DNA from: Dyella sp. ASV21
GTDB lineage: Bacteria > Pseudomonadota > Gammaproteobacteria > Xanthomonadales > Rhodanobacteraceae
Direction of reading: 5' to 3'
NCBI RefSeq assembly: GCF_016428975.1
Contig: NZ_JAELTT010000018.1
Span: 1-64,000, forward strand
Length of the DNA: 64,000 nt
The notes under the pieces were generated by a model that saw only the letters and a program-made list of their open reading frames with translations, was not told the origin of the DNA and ran no database searches. A program made the position numbers and the translations under genes. Below, piece after piece: positions 7,199 through 16,109 of the stretch (positions are counted from its first letter, which is position 1; each line of letters opens with the position of its first letter).

Positions 7199-8022
7199 AC
7201 CAGCGCGCGCGCCTGCACGAAGGCGAAGAAGAACACCGCGTTCGGATCGTTGCGCACGGCCTGCATCTCCTGCCGCATGCCCTCGACCGTCGCGGTGTCC
7301 ACCGCGCCGGTCGCTACCAACTGGTCGGCGGCCGACAGCAATAGCTCCTCCCAGAATTCGATCATCTGCTTGCGCTTGCCGGGCTGGCGGTTGTCCAGGT
7401 GGAAGCTCTTCACCTCGGTCTGCACGTCGCGGTAGCCACCGGCCAGCAGCAGATTGCCCAGTTTGGCGCCGATGAACGGATCGCCGCCGCTGTCGTATTG
7501 ATGATCGTTGAAGGCCATCCAGTAGCGCAGCAGGTGGGGCGAATACGGGTCGAGAAAGAATGAGCTGTTGAGCACCTCAGTCACGTACACCACCGCGCCG
7601 GGACTCAATACGCGGCGCAGCTCACTCAGTACGCGCGCAGGGCTGGGCATGTGTTCCAGCACCCAGCACAGATAGGCCGCGTCGAAGCTGCGATCGGCAA
7701 AGGGCAGGTCGGTGGCGTCGGCCTGCTGCAAGGTGTAACGGGCGCTGCACCAGGCGGTTTCGCCGAGGTTGTGCTCCGCGGCGCCAAGTTGCGCCGCGGA
7801 GCGGTCCACGCCCGTCACATGCAGGTTGGGAAAGCGCCGCAGCAGAATCTCTGTCTGCGCGCCCACGCCACAACCCACTTCGAGCAGACGTGACGCCTCG
7901 CTGTAGTCGATATGACTGAACAGCGTGGTTTCGAACATGCGCGCCTGACGCATGAGCCGCGATTGCTCCTCGGAGGAGAAGCCGTGGATATAGGGAAACT
8001 CGCCGGTCACGATGCTGTTCAT
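7192..8022 (-). CDS. class I SAM-dependent methyltransferase
   Basis: This encodes 276 aa. The SAM-binding motif I is LLEVGCGVGAQ; an acidic residue of motif II follows in VTGVDRS; motif III-like DLPFADRSFDAAYLCWVLEH is the pattern of UbiE/Methyltransf_11 proteins. Substrate unknown. ATG 8022 begins the conserved region directly. The 3' end overlaps the convergent SGNH hydrolase gene by 7 bp, and the esterase lipoprotein gene lies 55 bp upstream on the same strand, so the two may share a transcript. Cytoplasmic. Confidence 0.8.
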   Translation of the reverse strand: MNSIVTGEFPYIHGFSSEEQSRLMRQARMFETTLFSHIDYSEASRLLEVGCGVGAQTEILLRRFPNLHVTGVDRSAAQLGAAEHNLGETAWCSARYTLQQADATDLPFADRSFDAAYLCWVLEHMPSPARVLSELRRVLSPGAVVYVTEVLNSSFFLDPYSPHLLRYWMAFNDHQYDSGGDPFIGAKLGNLLLAGGYRDVQTEVKSFHLDNRQPGKRKQMIEFWEELLLSAADQLVATGAVDTATVEGMRQEMQAVRNDPNAVFFFAFVQARALVY

Positions 8023-8077
8023 GGGCGCCCCTCGGATGCGTTGCGCACGTTACGCCCACCCGCGTGAAGGTGGCGAG

Positions 8078-9037
8078 TCAGCGCGGATCAGGGTCGGTCG
8101 TGGCCAGCGGGCGTGCAGTGGGGTGTGCCTGGATAAAGGCCAGCACATCGTCGAGCGTGGGCGCTGCATTATGCATGGGGCGGGACAGGGCCAGCAGCAC
8201 GCCCTCGTGACCCACATCGCGATAAAGCCGTAGCGTCACGTCGCCGTGCTGGGCCAGCTCCGCCTGATTCAGCGCGATGGCATTGCCTGGCACCACTTCG
8301 TGATCGGCCATGCCTTGCAACAGCAGCATGGGCGGTTCGCTGCCACGCACATGTGCCACTGGTTCGCCTTCGCGTTGCTGCGCAACCGTGTGGCCGAACA
8401 CGGCAAGCATGTCCTTGTCGTCCGGCGCGATGGGGACGAACGCATAGCAGCCCGCTAATCCGATGAAACCGGCAAGATCTTGGGGCTGGAGCCGGTATTT
8501 GCCCAGCCACTGGGGATCGGTGGCAAGCAACGCGGCGATCTGGCCGCCCGCGGAATGACCCATCACGAATATATCGTCCGACGCGCCACCGAATTCCTTG
8601 GCGTGTTTACGCACCCAGGCCACCGCGTGCGCAGCGTCGCCCATGAAACCGGCCAGTGGCACTTGCGGCACTTTGCGATAGTCCGGAATCACCGCCACCA
8701 CGCCATGCGCCGCCAATGCCGTGCCTACGAAGCGATACCAGGCACGTTCGCCACGCGCCCAATCACCGCCGTAGAAGAACACCACGACCGGGGCGTGCAT
8801 GGCATGCACGGGCGCATACACATCCAGCGATAGTTCGTGGTTTTCATCGAATACGATGTCGTGCGTCTGGGCGATGCCGCGATGGGGGTCGGTCGCGTTC
8901 AGTCCGGCAAACAAGGTGGCCTGGCAGCCACTGAGTGCCAGCATGGCCACCAGCGCCAGCACCCACCGGTGCGGCAGCGCGTGTCGAGTGGCGTGGCGAA
9001 GTAAAACCATGGTCGGCGTGATGATCGACGAAGGCAT
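8078..9037 (-). CDS. alpha/beta-hydrolase lipoprotein, esterase family
   Basis: This encodes 319 aa. A hydrophobic segment ends in the lipobox LSGC, Cys38 being the predicted lipidated residue. The hydrolase domain shows the oxyanion-type segment FFYGGDW, the nucleophile elbow GHSAGG, and a late Asp/His pair (GMADHEV, DVGHEG). It resembles BD-FAE/carboxylesterase (COG0657) proteins. It should act on the periplasmic side of a membrane, substrate unknown. ATG 9037 is preceded by GAGG at 8 nt; a later ATG (residue 10) has no ribosome site. dusB ends its reading 46 bp upstream on the same strand. Confidence 0.75.
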   Translation of the reverse strand: MPSSIITPTMVLLRHATRHALPHRWVLALVAMLALSGCQATLFAGLNATDPHRGIAQTHDIVFDENHELSLDVYAPVHAMHAPVVVFFYGGDWARGERAWYRFVGTALAAHGVVAVIPDYRKVPQVPLAGFMGDAAHAVAWVRKHAKEFGGASDDIFVMGHSAGGQIAALLATDPQWLGKYRLQPQDLAGFIGLAGCYAFVPIAPDDKDMLAVFGHTVAQQREGEPVAHVRGSEPPMLLLQGMADHEVVPGNAIALNQAELAQHGDVTLRLYRDVGHEGVLLALSRPMHNAAPTLDDVLAFIQAHPTARPLATTDPDPR

Positions 9038-9082
9038 CGATGATGCCTCAGTGCGCCACGCAAGGGCTTGCGATACGCAGCC

Positions 9083-10069
9083 TCAGGCAGCTATCCGCGC
9101 GTCGCTGGACAGTGCATCGAAGTAGTCGCGGGTGAGTTGCAATTGCTCGGGGGCGCTTTCCGCGCGGTTCACCACATGGCGAAAGGCAGCGTTCTCCGGG
9201 CGATCCTTGGCGTACCAGCCCAGGTGCTTGCGCGCGATGCGCAGGCCCTGCAACTCGCCGTAGAACGCGTAGAGCTGCTCCAGGTGATGCACCAGGATCT
9301 CGCGTACCTGCGCCGGCGTCGGTTCCGGCAGGGTCTCCCCGGTGGCGAGGTAGTGGGCGATTTCGCGAAAGATCCAAGGCCGCCCCTGTGCGCCGCGCCC
9401 CACCATCACCGCGTCGGCACCCGTGACATCGAGCACGTGGCGCGCCTGCTGCGGGCTGGTGATGTCGCCGTTGGCCAGCACGGGAATGCGCACGCTGGCT
9501 TTCACCGCGGCGATGGTGTCGTACTCGGCCTCGCCTTCGTATTTGTCGGCGCGGGTGCGTCCGTGCACCGCCAGCGCGGCGATGCCGGCGTCCTCGGCGA
9601 TGCGCGCAATGGTGAGCGCGTTCTTGTTGTCGCGATCCCAGCCGGTGCGGATCTTCAGCGTTACCGGCACATCCACCGCGTCCACTACCGCCTTGACGAT
9701 GCGCGCCACCAGCGGCTCGTCCTGCAGCAGGGCGGAGCCCGACCACACATTGCAGACCTTCTTGGCGGGGCAGCCCATGTTGATATCGACGATCTGCGCG
9801 CCGTTATCGGCGTTGTAGCGCGCGGCCTCGGCCAGCATGCCGGGGTCGTAGCCGGCGATCTGCACGCTCACCGGCTCCGGCTCGCCATCGTGGTCCATGC
9901 GCTTGAGCGACTTGCGCGTGTGCCACAGGCGCGGATCGGCCGTGGTCATTTCGGACACGGCCAAGCCCGCGCCCAGCCGTTTGCACAGCAGGCGGAAGGG
10001 CTTGTCGGTGACCCCGGCCATGGGGGCGAGCACCACGGGCGGGTCGATGCGGTAGGGGCCGATCTGCAT
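9083..10069 (-). CDS. dusB: tRNA-dihydrouridine synthase B
   Basis: This encodes 328 aa, the normal size for DusB. The protein begins MQIGPYRIDPPVVLAPMAGVTD, the FMN-binding barrel start. It contains NMGCPAKKV with the catalytic Cys, KIRTGWD, AVHGRTR and ANGDI, all conserved in the family. It reduces uridine in the tRNA D-loop (U17 in E. coli) with NADPH. In many gammaproteobacteria dusB forms an operon with fis; here no fis follows, and the next gene downstream is the esterase lipoprotein. Cytoplasmic. Confidence 0.93.
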   Translation of the reverse strand: MQIGPYRIDPPVVLAPMAGVTDKPFRLLCKRLGAGLAVSEMTTADPRLWHTRKSLKRMDHDGEPEPVSVQIAGYDPGMLAEAARYNADNGAQIVDINMGCPAKKVCNVWSGSALLQDEPLVARIVKAVVDAVDVPVTLKIRTGWDRDNKNALTIARIAEDAGIAALAVHGRTRADKYEGEAEYDTIAAVKASVRIPVLANGDITSPQQARHVLDVTGADAVMVGRGAQGRPWIFREIAHYLATGETLPEPTPAQVREILVHHLEQLYAFYGELQGLRIARKHLGWYAKDRPENAAFRHVVNRAESAPEQLQLTRDYFDALSSDARIAA

Positions 10070-10137
10070 CCGGTTATTGTAGCGGCAGCATCCATTCGCC
10101 GCCGGAAAGGGCCTGCGGGCTTACCCGGCGTGGCCCC

Positions 10138-10156
10138 GGGGGCGTCGAATGCCCCC
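10138..10156. other. GC-rich stem-loop between dusB and the serine hydrolase gene
   Basis: GGGGGC (10138-10143) pairs with GCCCCC (10151-10156) around a 7-nt loop, 28 bp after the serine hydrolase stop on the minus strand. It could slow or end that transcript, but no T-tract follows on either strand. Confidence 0.35.
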
Positions 10157-10183
10157 GATGCCGTCGGGCGTTGCTCCGTGCGC

Positions 10184-11671
10184 TCAGCCCTCGCCGCGAG
10201 CGGTTTCCATCTCGGCAATCTGCTTGCGGGCGTTGTCGTTGCCAGGATTCAGCTCCAGCGAGCGCCGGAAATTGCGCAGCGATTGCGGGATATCTCCGTT
10301 GGCTCGATGGGCCTCTGCGAGGCTGTCGAAGGCATTGGCGCTCTGCGGATGCTGTTCGGTGTTGAACGTGAACACGCCGATGGCGTCCTTGGCGCGCTTG
10401 GCCCGTAGCAGGCTGTAACCCCAGCGATTGACCTCGCTCTCGGACAGCGACAGTTGCGGATACGTGCGGTGCACCTGGTTCACTGCTTCACCGACCTTGG
10501 CGTAGCCCGCCTTGTCCAGTGCCATCTTGAGGGCGGTGAACCCGGGCGATTCCCCCCATACGCGGCGAAAGATCGCGTCCGACATCTCCCACAACTGGCC
10601 TTGCAAGCTGGGGCCGCTGCGGTTGGCCATGATGACGATGCCGTAGTTCGAGTCGGGGAACAGTTCGACCAGGCTGGAGAAGCCGAGCGTGCCGCCGGTG
10701 TGACTGAGGCGCGGTTCGCCGTCCATGGTGGTGCCGATGACCCAGTTGTAGCCGATGGTTTTGTCGGCGCTGCTCCAGGCGGGTCGATGGGTGAGGGCGA
10801 TGGCGGCGTCGCCGCTCTTCAGCTGCGCGGTGATGTAGTGCGCCATATCGTCGGCGCTGTAGTGCAACCCGCCCGCGGGCAGGATCGCCGTGCCGTTCAT
10901 GGGCGGCGCCACGCCGCCGTCATCGCCGTAGCCGGTTGCCCGCAGTGCCTGTCGCTCATGGCTCGCGCCGCTCTGCATGCCAAACGGCTGTTCGATGCGA
11001 CGTGCAAGCAGGGTTTCGAAGGGCTGCCCTTCCAGCTGAGACACCGTCACGCCGACTAATTCGGCTGCCACGTTGGAATGCCTGGCTGCCGTACCGGGTT
11101 GCGTCTGTAACGACACGCCCTTGAGGTCGTTGAGCAGGGCCTCCTGCGTCAGGTCATTGAGCGACTGGGCGATCTTCGCGGTTCTCTGCTCGGGCGGTAC
11201 ACCTTGGATGATTGCGCCAAAGTCGGGAAGGTTGTCGGGCAGCCCGCTGGTGGTGGAGACCAAGTCAATCAGGCGAATCGGGCGTCCCTGGTAGGCAAGG
11301 TTGGCGTAGTCGCCGGGCAAGTATCGATGCAGCTCGTCGCTGGCTTTGGCCTTGCCGGCCACAATTGACTGGGCCAGCAACAGGCTGCCAAAGGTTTTGC
11401 TGATGGAGCCGATTTCGTAGACGGTGTCCTTGGTCGGTGCCTGCGGCTTTTCCCGCGACACCGTGCCGAAGTTGTAGAACGTGGTCTTGCCATCCCGTAC
11501 CACCGCAATCGAAAGGCCGTCGCTTCGAGCTTGCTTGATGAAGGCCTCGCCTTCGGTCTGCACGACCTTGCCAAGCTCCTCGCCACCGGGCGCGGCATCA
11601 CGGGCAGGGGCGGGTGGCCCGGCCAGGGTGCCGATTGCCAGCGCTAGGGATGTAGCCAGTAGTCGAGTCAT
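10184..11671 (-). CDS. exported serine hydrolase (class C beta-lactamase fold) with TPR-like tail
   Basis: This encodes 495 aa. A signal peptide covers about 1-24. The beta-lactamase/AmpC-like domain has SxxK as SISK (Ser89, Lys92) and an HTGG motif at 324-327. The expected second motif YxN reads HSN at 198-200, so the usual Tyr is His. The C-terminal 60 residues (TEQHPQSANAFDSLAEAH, LELNPGNDNA) look like a TPR. Family members are esterases, D-aminopeptidases or peptidoglycan-related enzymes rather than true lactamases. ATG 11671 has AAGGA 8 nt upstream and gives the signal peptide; the open frame continues to 11758. Divergent from a histidine phosphatase. Confidence 0.78.
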   Translation of the reverse strand: MTRLLATSLALAIGTLAGPPAPARDAAPGGEELGKVVQTEGEAFIKQARSDGLSIAVVRDGKTTFYNFGTVSREKPQAPTKDTVYEIGSISKTFGSLLLAQSIVAGKAKASDELHRYLPGDYANLAYQGRPIRLIDLVSTTSGLPDNLPDFGAIIQGVPPEQRTAKIAQSLNDLTQEALLNDLKGVSLQTQPGTAARHSNVAAELVGVTVSQLEGQPFETLLARRIEQPFGMQSGASHERQALRATGYGDDGGVAPPMNGTAILPAGGLHYSADDMAHYITAQLKSGDAAIALTHRPAWSSADKTIGYNWVIGTTMDGEPRLSHTGGTLGFSSLVELFPDSNYGIVIMANRSGPSLQGQLWEMSDAIFRRVWGESPGFTALKMALDKAGYAKVGEAVNQVHRTYPQLSLSESEVNRWGYSLLRAKRAKDAIGVFTFNTEQHPQSANAFDSLAEAHRANGDIPQSLRNFRRSLELNPGNDNARKQIAEMETARGEG

Positions 11672-11933
11672 GACATCGTCCTTGGAGTCGCCGCGGGCCC
11701 CGGTACGGGGCAGGTGGCCCGACCATAGCGTCATGGCGGGTCGGCTACCGCGTGGCACCAGTCATGCCAACCTTTTCGGCGTTGCCTGCATCGAACGGCA
11801 GGCGTCGTCGCCGACATGGCCCTTCGAGGTCCTGATGGCAGGCTCGCCGTTGCGCTCCACGGCGGCCGGACCATTCACCTCGACGCAAGCGCTTTTTCGC
11901 TAGTCTCGCTGCTTCGTGGATAGGGGCATCTAC

Positions 11934-12512
11934 ATGTTTATGCGCAAGTTTTTGCTGGTGTTGGTGTGTTTTCTGCCGGCCTTGGCCGTGGCACATCACG
12001 AAGACAAGGGCGGCCCGGGGCTGCGCGATGCCACGGTGCTGATCGTGCGCCATGCCGAAAAGGCGAGCGCGGGGGACGGGCTAAGCCCGCAAGGTGAACA
12101 GCGTGCTATCGCCTATGCGAGCTATTTCGATCCCTGGCGCGACGATCGCGAAACGCTGATGCCGCAGCGCTTGATCGCCACGCGTGACAGCAAGGAAAGC
12201 GCGCGGCCCCGGCTTACCCTTACGCCGCTGTCGCAGCGTATCGATTTGCCGATCGAGCAACCCTTTGCGGATGACCAGGTGGACGAGCTGGCCAAGTCCC
12301 TGCGCAGGGATAACCGCGCCAATGTGGTGCTGATCGCCTGGCACCACGGCCATATCGACAAGCTGATCGATGCGCTGGGCGGCAACGCCGGCCATGTCAT
12401 TGGCCGTAAGTCGTGGCCGGAAGACGTCTACAACTGGGTCGTGGTGTTGCACTTCGACCACCACGGCGAGCTGGATGGCAACCGCAGCCGCGTGGTGGTC
12501 GAGCCGTTCTAG
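11934..12512 (+). CDS. exported histidine phosphatase family protein
   Basis: This encodes 192 aa. Residues 1-18 form a signal peptide (MFMRKFLLVLV, ending LAVA). The mature protein carries the phosphohistidine motif VRHAEK and a second His in AWHHGHID, the two-His core of the phosphoglycerate-mutase/acid-phosphatase superfamily. It should act in the periplasm on an unknown phosphoester. ATG 11934 is chosen because AGGGG lies about 8 nt upstream; a GTG 18 nt earlier is less well placed. It ends 8 bp before the convergent NupG-like gene. Confidence 0.75.
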   Translation: MFMRKFLLVLVCFLPALAVAHHEDKGGPGLRDATVLIVRHAEKASAGDGLSPQGEQRAIAYASYFDPWRDDRETLMPQRLIATRDSKESARPRLTLTPLSQRIDLPIEQPFADDQVDELAKSLRRDNRANVVLIAWHHGHIDKLIDALGGNAGHVIGRKSWPEDVYNWVVVLHFDHHGELDGNRSRVVVEPF

Positions 12513-12520
12513 AGCGACGC

Positions 12521-13789
12521 TTAGTGTGCGCTGCTGGCGGCGGTGGCCTGGACGCTGGCCGGGTCGTGCTTGTGCTTGAACAGCAACATGAACAGCACCG
12601 CCACCACCAGCGAATAGATCGCAAAGGTGAGCCAGATGCCGTGCCAATCCTTGCTCTGGTCCGGCTGCGTGAAGAACGCTTCGATGATCAGGCCGCTGAG
12701 CGAGCTGCCCAGCACCGCACCGATGCCGTTGGTCATCAGCATGAACAGGCCCTGCGCGCTGGCGCGGATGGAAGGGTCGCTCTGGCCTTCCACGAACAGC
12801 GAGCCGGAGATGTTGAAGAAGTCGAACGCCATGCCGTAGACGATGCACGACAGCACGATCATCCACAGGCCGGAACCGGGGTTGCCATAGGCAAACAGAC
12901 CAAAACGCAACGTCCACGCCAGCATGCTGATGGTCATCACCGTCTTGATGCCGAAGCGGCGCAGGAAGAACGGAATAGCCAGGATGAACAGCGTTTCCGA
13001 GATCTGCGAGATGGACATGATGATGGCCGGATAGCGCACCGACACCAGATTCTTGTATTCATCCATCTTGGCGAAGTCGTGCAGGAACGTATCGCCATAG
13101 GCATTGGTGAGCTGCAGCGCCGCGCCCAGCAACATGGCGAACATGAAAAACACGGCCATGCGCGAATCGCGGAACAGCTTGAATGACGTGAGGCCGAAGG
13201 TATCCAGCCAGGACTGGTTGGCCTTGCGCTGGAAGCGCGGCGGACAGGCCGGCAGGGTGAAGGCATACAAGCCCAGCAGCAGCGATGCGCCCGAGGCCAC
13301 GTAGAACTGACCCGAGGAAGTTTCCAGGTGCAGCAGGCTCACTGTCCACAGCGCCGCGATAAAGCCCACCGTGCCCCACACGCGGATCGGCGGGTAATCC
13401 TTGATGATGTCCTTGCCGTCACTCTTGAGTGCGTTGTATGCCACCGCGATGGAGAGCGAGATGGTGGGCATGTAAAACATCATGTTGACCAACATCACCC
13501 AGAACATCAGGCCGGGCGACTGCACCATGGGCACCGTGAACAGCACCACCGCGCCCATGATGTGGAATAGGCCGTAGAGCTTCTCGGCGTTGATGTACTT
13601 ATCGGCGATCACGCCCGCGATGGAGGGCATGAACAGGGAGGCGATGCCCATGGTGGAGAAAATCGCGCCGAACTGGGCGCCCGACCATTGTTTGGTCTGG
13701 AACCAGTACGCGCCAATGGTGAGCAACCACGACCCCCACACAAAGAATTGCAGGAAGTTCATCGCAATCAGGCGGAGTCGAAGGCTCAT
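12521..13789 (-). CDS. NupG/XapB-type nucleoside:H+ symporter-like MFS protein
   Basis: This encodes 422 aa with 12 predicted helices, close to the 418 aa of E. coli NupG. Typical family signatures are seen: QFFVWGSWL near the N-terminus, GIASLFMPSIAGVIADK, and QGLFMLMTNGIGAVLGS in the C-terminal half. The role would be proton-driven uptake of nucleosides across the inner membrane, though related proteins carry sugars. ATG 13789 (MSLRL) is chosen because it begins the first helix; a longer frame to 14143 has no similarity. It is divergent from rhtC. Confidence 0.75.
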   Translation of the reverse strand: MSLRLRLIAMNFLQFFVWGSWLLTIGAYWFQTKQWSGAQFGAIFSTMGIASLFMPSIAGVIADKYINAEKLYGLFHIMGAVVLFTVPMVQSPGLMFWVMLVNMMFYMPTISLSIAVAYNALKSDGKDIIKDYPPIRVWGTVGFIAALWTVSLLHLETSSGQFYVASGASLLLGLYAFTLPACPPRFQRKANQSWLDTFGLTSFKLFRDSRMAVFFMFAMLLGAALQLTNAYGDTFLHDFAKMDEYKNLVSVRYPAIIMSISQISETLFILAIPFFLRRFGIKTVMTISMLAWTLRFGLFAYGNPGSGLWMIVLSCIVYGMAFDFFNISGSLFVEGQSDPSIRASAQGLFMLMTNGIGAVLGSSLSGLIIEAFFTQPDQSKDWHGIWLTFAIYSLVVAVLFMLLFKHKHDPASVQATAASSAH

Positions 13790-14009
13790 CAGCGTCTTTG
13801 GTATTCGGTCGAAATAGGTCGAGTGGGGCACGCCCATACCGCCAGGCCGGGCACTTACCGGGCCTGTAGCGGTGGTCGGGTGTTCCCCTGCAGAGGGCCA
13901 AGGGCGTCCCAAGGCCGTGCCAAAATAGCGGCAGACTAGAGGACCCATGCGGTGGCGACAAGCTGCGCCGCCGCGAAATCCTGCGCTTGCTGCCCCCAAG
14001 GAGACTATT

Positions 14010-14639
14010 GTGAGCCTGTTCTTGACCATTGCCGTGGTGCATCTGGTGGCCCTGCTGAGCCCAGGCCCGGACTTCTTTTTCGTGTCGCAGACCGCCGTGA
14101 GCCGCACGCGCCGCCAGGCGCTGTTTGGCGTGGTGGGCATCACCCTGGGCGTGGTGGTGTGGTCCGCGCTGGCGCTGGCAGGCCTGCAGTTGGTGTTGCA
14201 GCGGTTGGCCTGGCTGGAGCGCTTGATCAGCGTGGCCGGTGGCCTCTACCTAGCCTGGATGGGTGTAAAGATGTTGCGCGGCGCGCTGAAGGCGCCCGAC
14301 GCATCGGCGGGTGAGCCTAAGCCGGAATTGCAGCAGAGCGATTGGGCCACCCTGCGGGCGGGCCTGCTTACCAACCTGTCCAATCCCAAGGTGGTGATCT
14401 ACTTCGGCAGCGTGTTCTCGGCCTTTCTGGGCGACGGCGTGAGCGCCGGCACGCGCTGGGGCCTGTGGAGCATGGTGGTGGTCGAGACCCTGCTGTGGTT
14501 CACCCTGGTGGCCGGGGTGTTCGCCCTGCCGGCCATGCGCCGTGGCTATCTCAAGCTCTCGCGCTGGATTGATGGCCTCGCTGGCGCGGTGTTCGTGGCC
14601 TTTGGCCTGCACCTGATCCTTGCGCGGCGCGCGGGGTAA
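14010..14639 (+). CDS. rhtC: threonine efflux protein, LysE/RhtB family
   Basis: This encodes 209 aa. The N-terminus with SPGPDFFFVSQTAVSR, then LYLAWMGVKMLRGALK and NPKVVIYFGSVFS, follows E. coli RhtC closely over the full length. RhtC exports threonine (and homoserine) through the inner membrane with six helices. GTG 14010 is chosen because AAGGAG stands 8 nt upstream. It is a single gene, convergent with the FAD oxidase gene, with an imperfect stem-loop (14683-14703) between them. Function assignment is by similarity; the substrate could be another amino acid. Confidence 0.85.
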   Translation: MSLFLTIAVVHLVALLSPGPDFFFVSQTAVSRTRRQALFGVVGITLGVVVWSALALAGLQLVLQRLAWLERLISVAGGLYLAWMGVKMLRGALKAPDASAGEPKPELQQSDWATLRAGLLTNLSNPKVVIYFGSVFSAFLGDGVSAGTRWGLWSMVVVETLLWFTLVAGVFALPAMRRGYLKLSRWIDGLAGAVFVAFGLHLILARRAG

Positions 14640-14712
14640 GCGGGCTTTCGTTGCGGGCCGGTTTGAGCGGTAGAGCGGTTGCCTGGGCGGGCACGCTGCC
14701 CAGTCACCCAGC

Positions 14713-16083
14713 TCACGGCAGCAATTTCCCCGGGTTGAGAATCCCTTCGGGGTCGAACGCGGCCTTGACGTTGCGCATCAGGTGCAGGGTGCTCGGTTCC
14801 AGCGCCAGGGGCATGAACTCCTTTTTGACCAGTCCAATGCCGTGCTCGCCGGAGAGCGTGCCTTCCAGTGCAATCACCAGCGCGAACACCTCGGCCAGGC
14901 AGGCGTGTGCGCGTTCACGCTCCGCCTCATCGCGTGGCAGCAGGTTCACGTGCAGGTTGCCGTTGCCGGCGTGGCCGAAACTCACAATCAGCACGTCGTG
15001 CTTTTTGGATAGCGCCTTGATGCCGTCCACCAGTTCGGGGAGGCGGCTCACGGGAACCACCACATCCTCGTTGATCTTGTTGGGCGAGATGGTGCGTTGC
15101 GCCGGCGATAGTGCCTTGCGGGCGGACCACAGGGCGGCGGTTTCCTCGGCGGTCTCGGCGATCTTGAGCTCTTCCAGGCCTTCACCGCGGGCTGCACGCG
15201 ACACGGCTTCCACGGCACTGGGCAGGGTATCCGGCTCGCCGTCCACTTCGATCATCAGCATGGCGCCGGCCACCGGCACGCTGTCGCCGCCGTGATCGCG
15301 GGCGAGCTTGAGCGCCACGTCATCGATGAATTCCAGTGCACAGGGCGTGACCGGCTGCGCCATGATGCGTGCCACGGCGCGCGCGGCCGCGCCGACGCCG
15401 CGATAAGTCGCGCGCATGGTGCGCAGTCCGGTCGGCTTTGGGGTGAGCTTGAGGGTGGCCTCGGTAATGAGGGCCAGGGTGCCTTCGGAGCCGATCAGTA
15501 AACGCGTGAGGTCGTAACCCGTGGCGCCCTTGCTGGTGTACGTGCCGCAGCGGAAGCCCTCGCCGGTACCCGCCACCGCGCGCAGGCCCAGTGTATTTTC
15601 GCGGGGGCTGCCGTACTTCACCGTGCGCGGCCCGGCCGAGTTGCAGGCCAGGTTGCCGCCGATGCTGCACCAGGGCGAGGACGTGGGGTCGGGTGGCCAG
15701 AAGAAGCCGTGTGGCTTCAGTGCGGCTTGCAGGTCGCCGTTCAATACGCCGGGTTCCACCACCGCAAGGCGGTTGTCCGGATCGATGCGCACGATGCGAT
15801 TCATCCGCTCGAAGCTCACCACCACGCCGCCATCTACCGGCACTGTGGCACCGGTGGTATTGGTGCCGCGGCCGCGTCCGATCACCGGCACGCGATGCGC
15901 GCGGCAGGCCTGCACCAGCGCTTCTACCTGCGCATGCTGGGTGGGAAATACCACTGCATCGGGCAGGGCATTTCGGCGCGAGTTGTCATAGGCATAGGCG
16001 AGGCGATCGCCCATCTCGGTGGTCAGCGCGTCCGCCGCAAAGTGCGTGCGCAAAGAGGCGAGCAAGGTATCCGGAAGGTTCAT
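14713..16083 (-). CDS. FAD-linked oxidase, GlcD / D-lactate dehydrogenase type
   Basis: This encodes 456 aa. FAD_binding_4 motifs are present: GRGRGTNTTGATVP and WCSIGGNLACNSAGPRTVKYG. The C-terminal FAD-oxidase part ends with SFGHAGNGNLHVN, LEGTLSGEHGIGLVKK and AFDPEGILNPGK, the conserved flavin/metal region of the GlcD/DLD family. It oxidises a 2-hydroxy acid (D-lactate, glycolate or D-2-hydroxyglutarate). No glcE or glcF partners are beside it, which favours a stand-alone D-2-hydroxy-acid dehydrogenase. ATG 16083 begins the homology. It lies 26 bp downstream of the alpha/beta hydrolase gene on the same strand. Confidence 0.85.
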   Translation of the reverse strand: MNLPDTLLASLRTHFAADALTTEMGDRLAYAYDNSRRNALPDAVVFPTQHAQVEALVQACRAHRVPVIGRGRGTNTTGATVPVDGGVVVSFERMNRIVRIDPDNRLAVVEPGVLNGDLQAALKPHGFFWPPDPTSSPWCSIGGNLACNSAGPRTVKYGSPRENTLGLRAVAGTGEGFRCGTYTSKGATGYDLTRLLIGSEGTLALITEATLKLTPKPTGLRTMRATYRGVGAAARAVARIMAQPVTPCALEFIDDVALKLARDHGGDSVPVAGAMLMIEVDGEPDTLPSAVEAVSRAARGEGLEELKIAETAEETAALWSARKALSPAQRTISPNKINEDVVVPVSRLPELVDGIKALSKKHDVLIVSFGHAGNGNLHVNLLPRDEAERERAHACLAEVFALVIALEGTLSGEHGIGLVKKEFMPLALEPSTLHLMRNVKAAFDPEGILNPGKLLP

Positions 16084-16109
16084 ATGCGCAGTATCCCACC
16101 GCTGCGGGG

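Noticed and set aside
9038-9082. Search for fis downstream of dusB
   Set aside because: The usual dusB-fis pair is absent; the next gene is an esterase lipoprotein, so no Fis operon is claimed.
14683-14703. Imperfect stem-loop between rhtC and the FAD oxidase as bidirectional terminator
   Set aside because: CTGGGC/GCCCAG pair with a 9-nt loop, but no T-tract on either strand; too weak to call a terminator.
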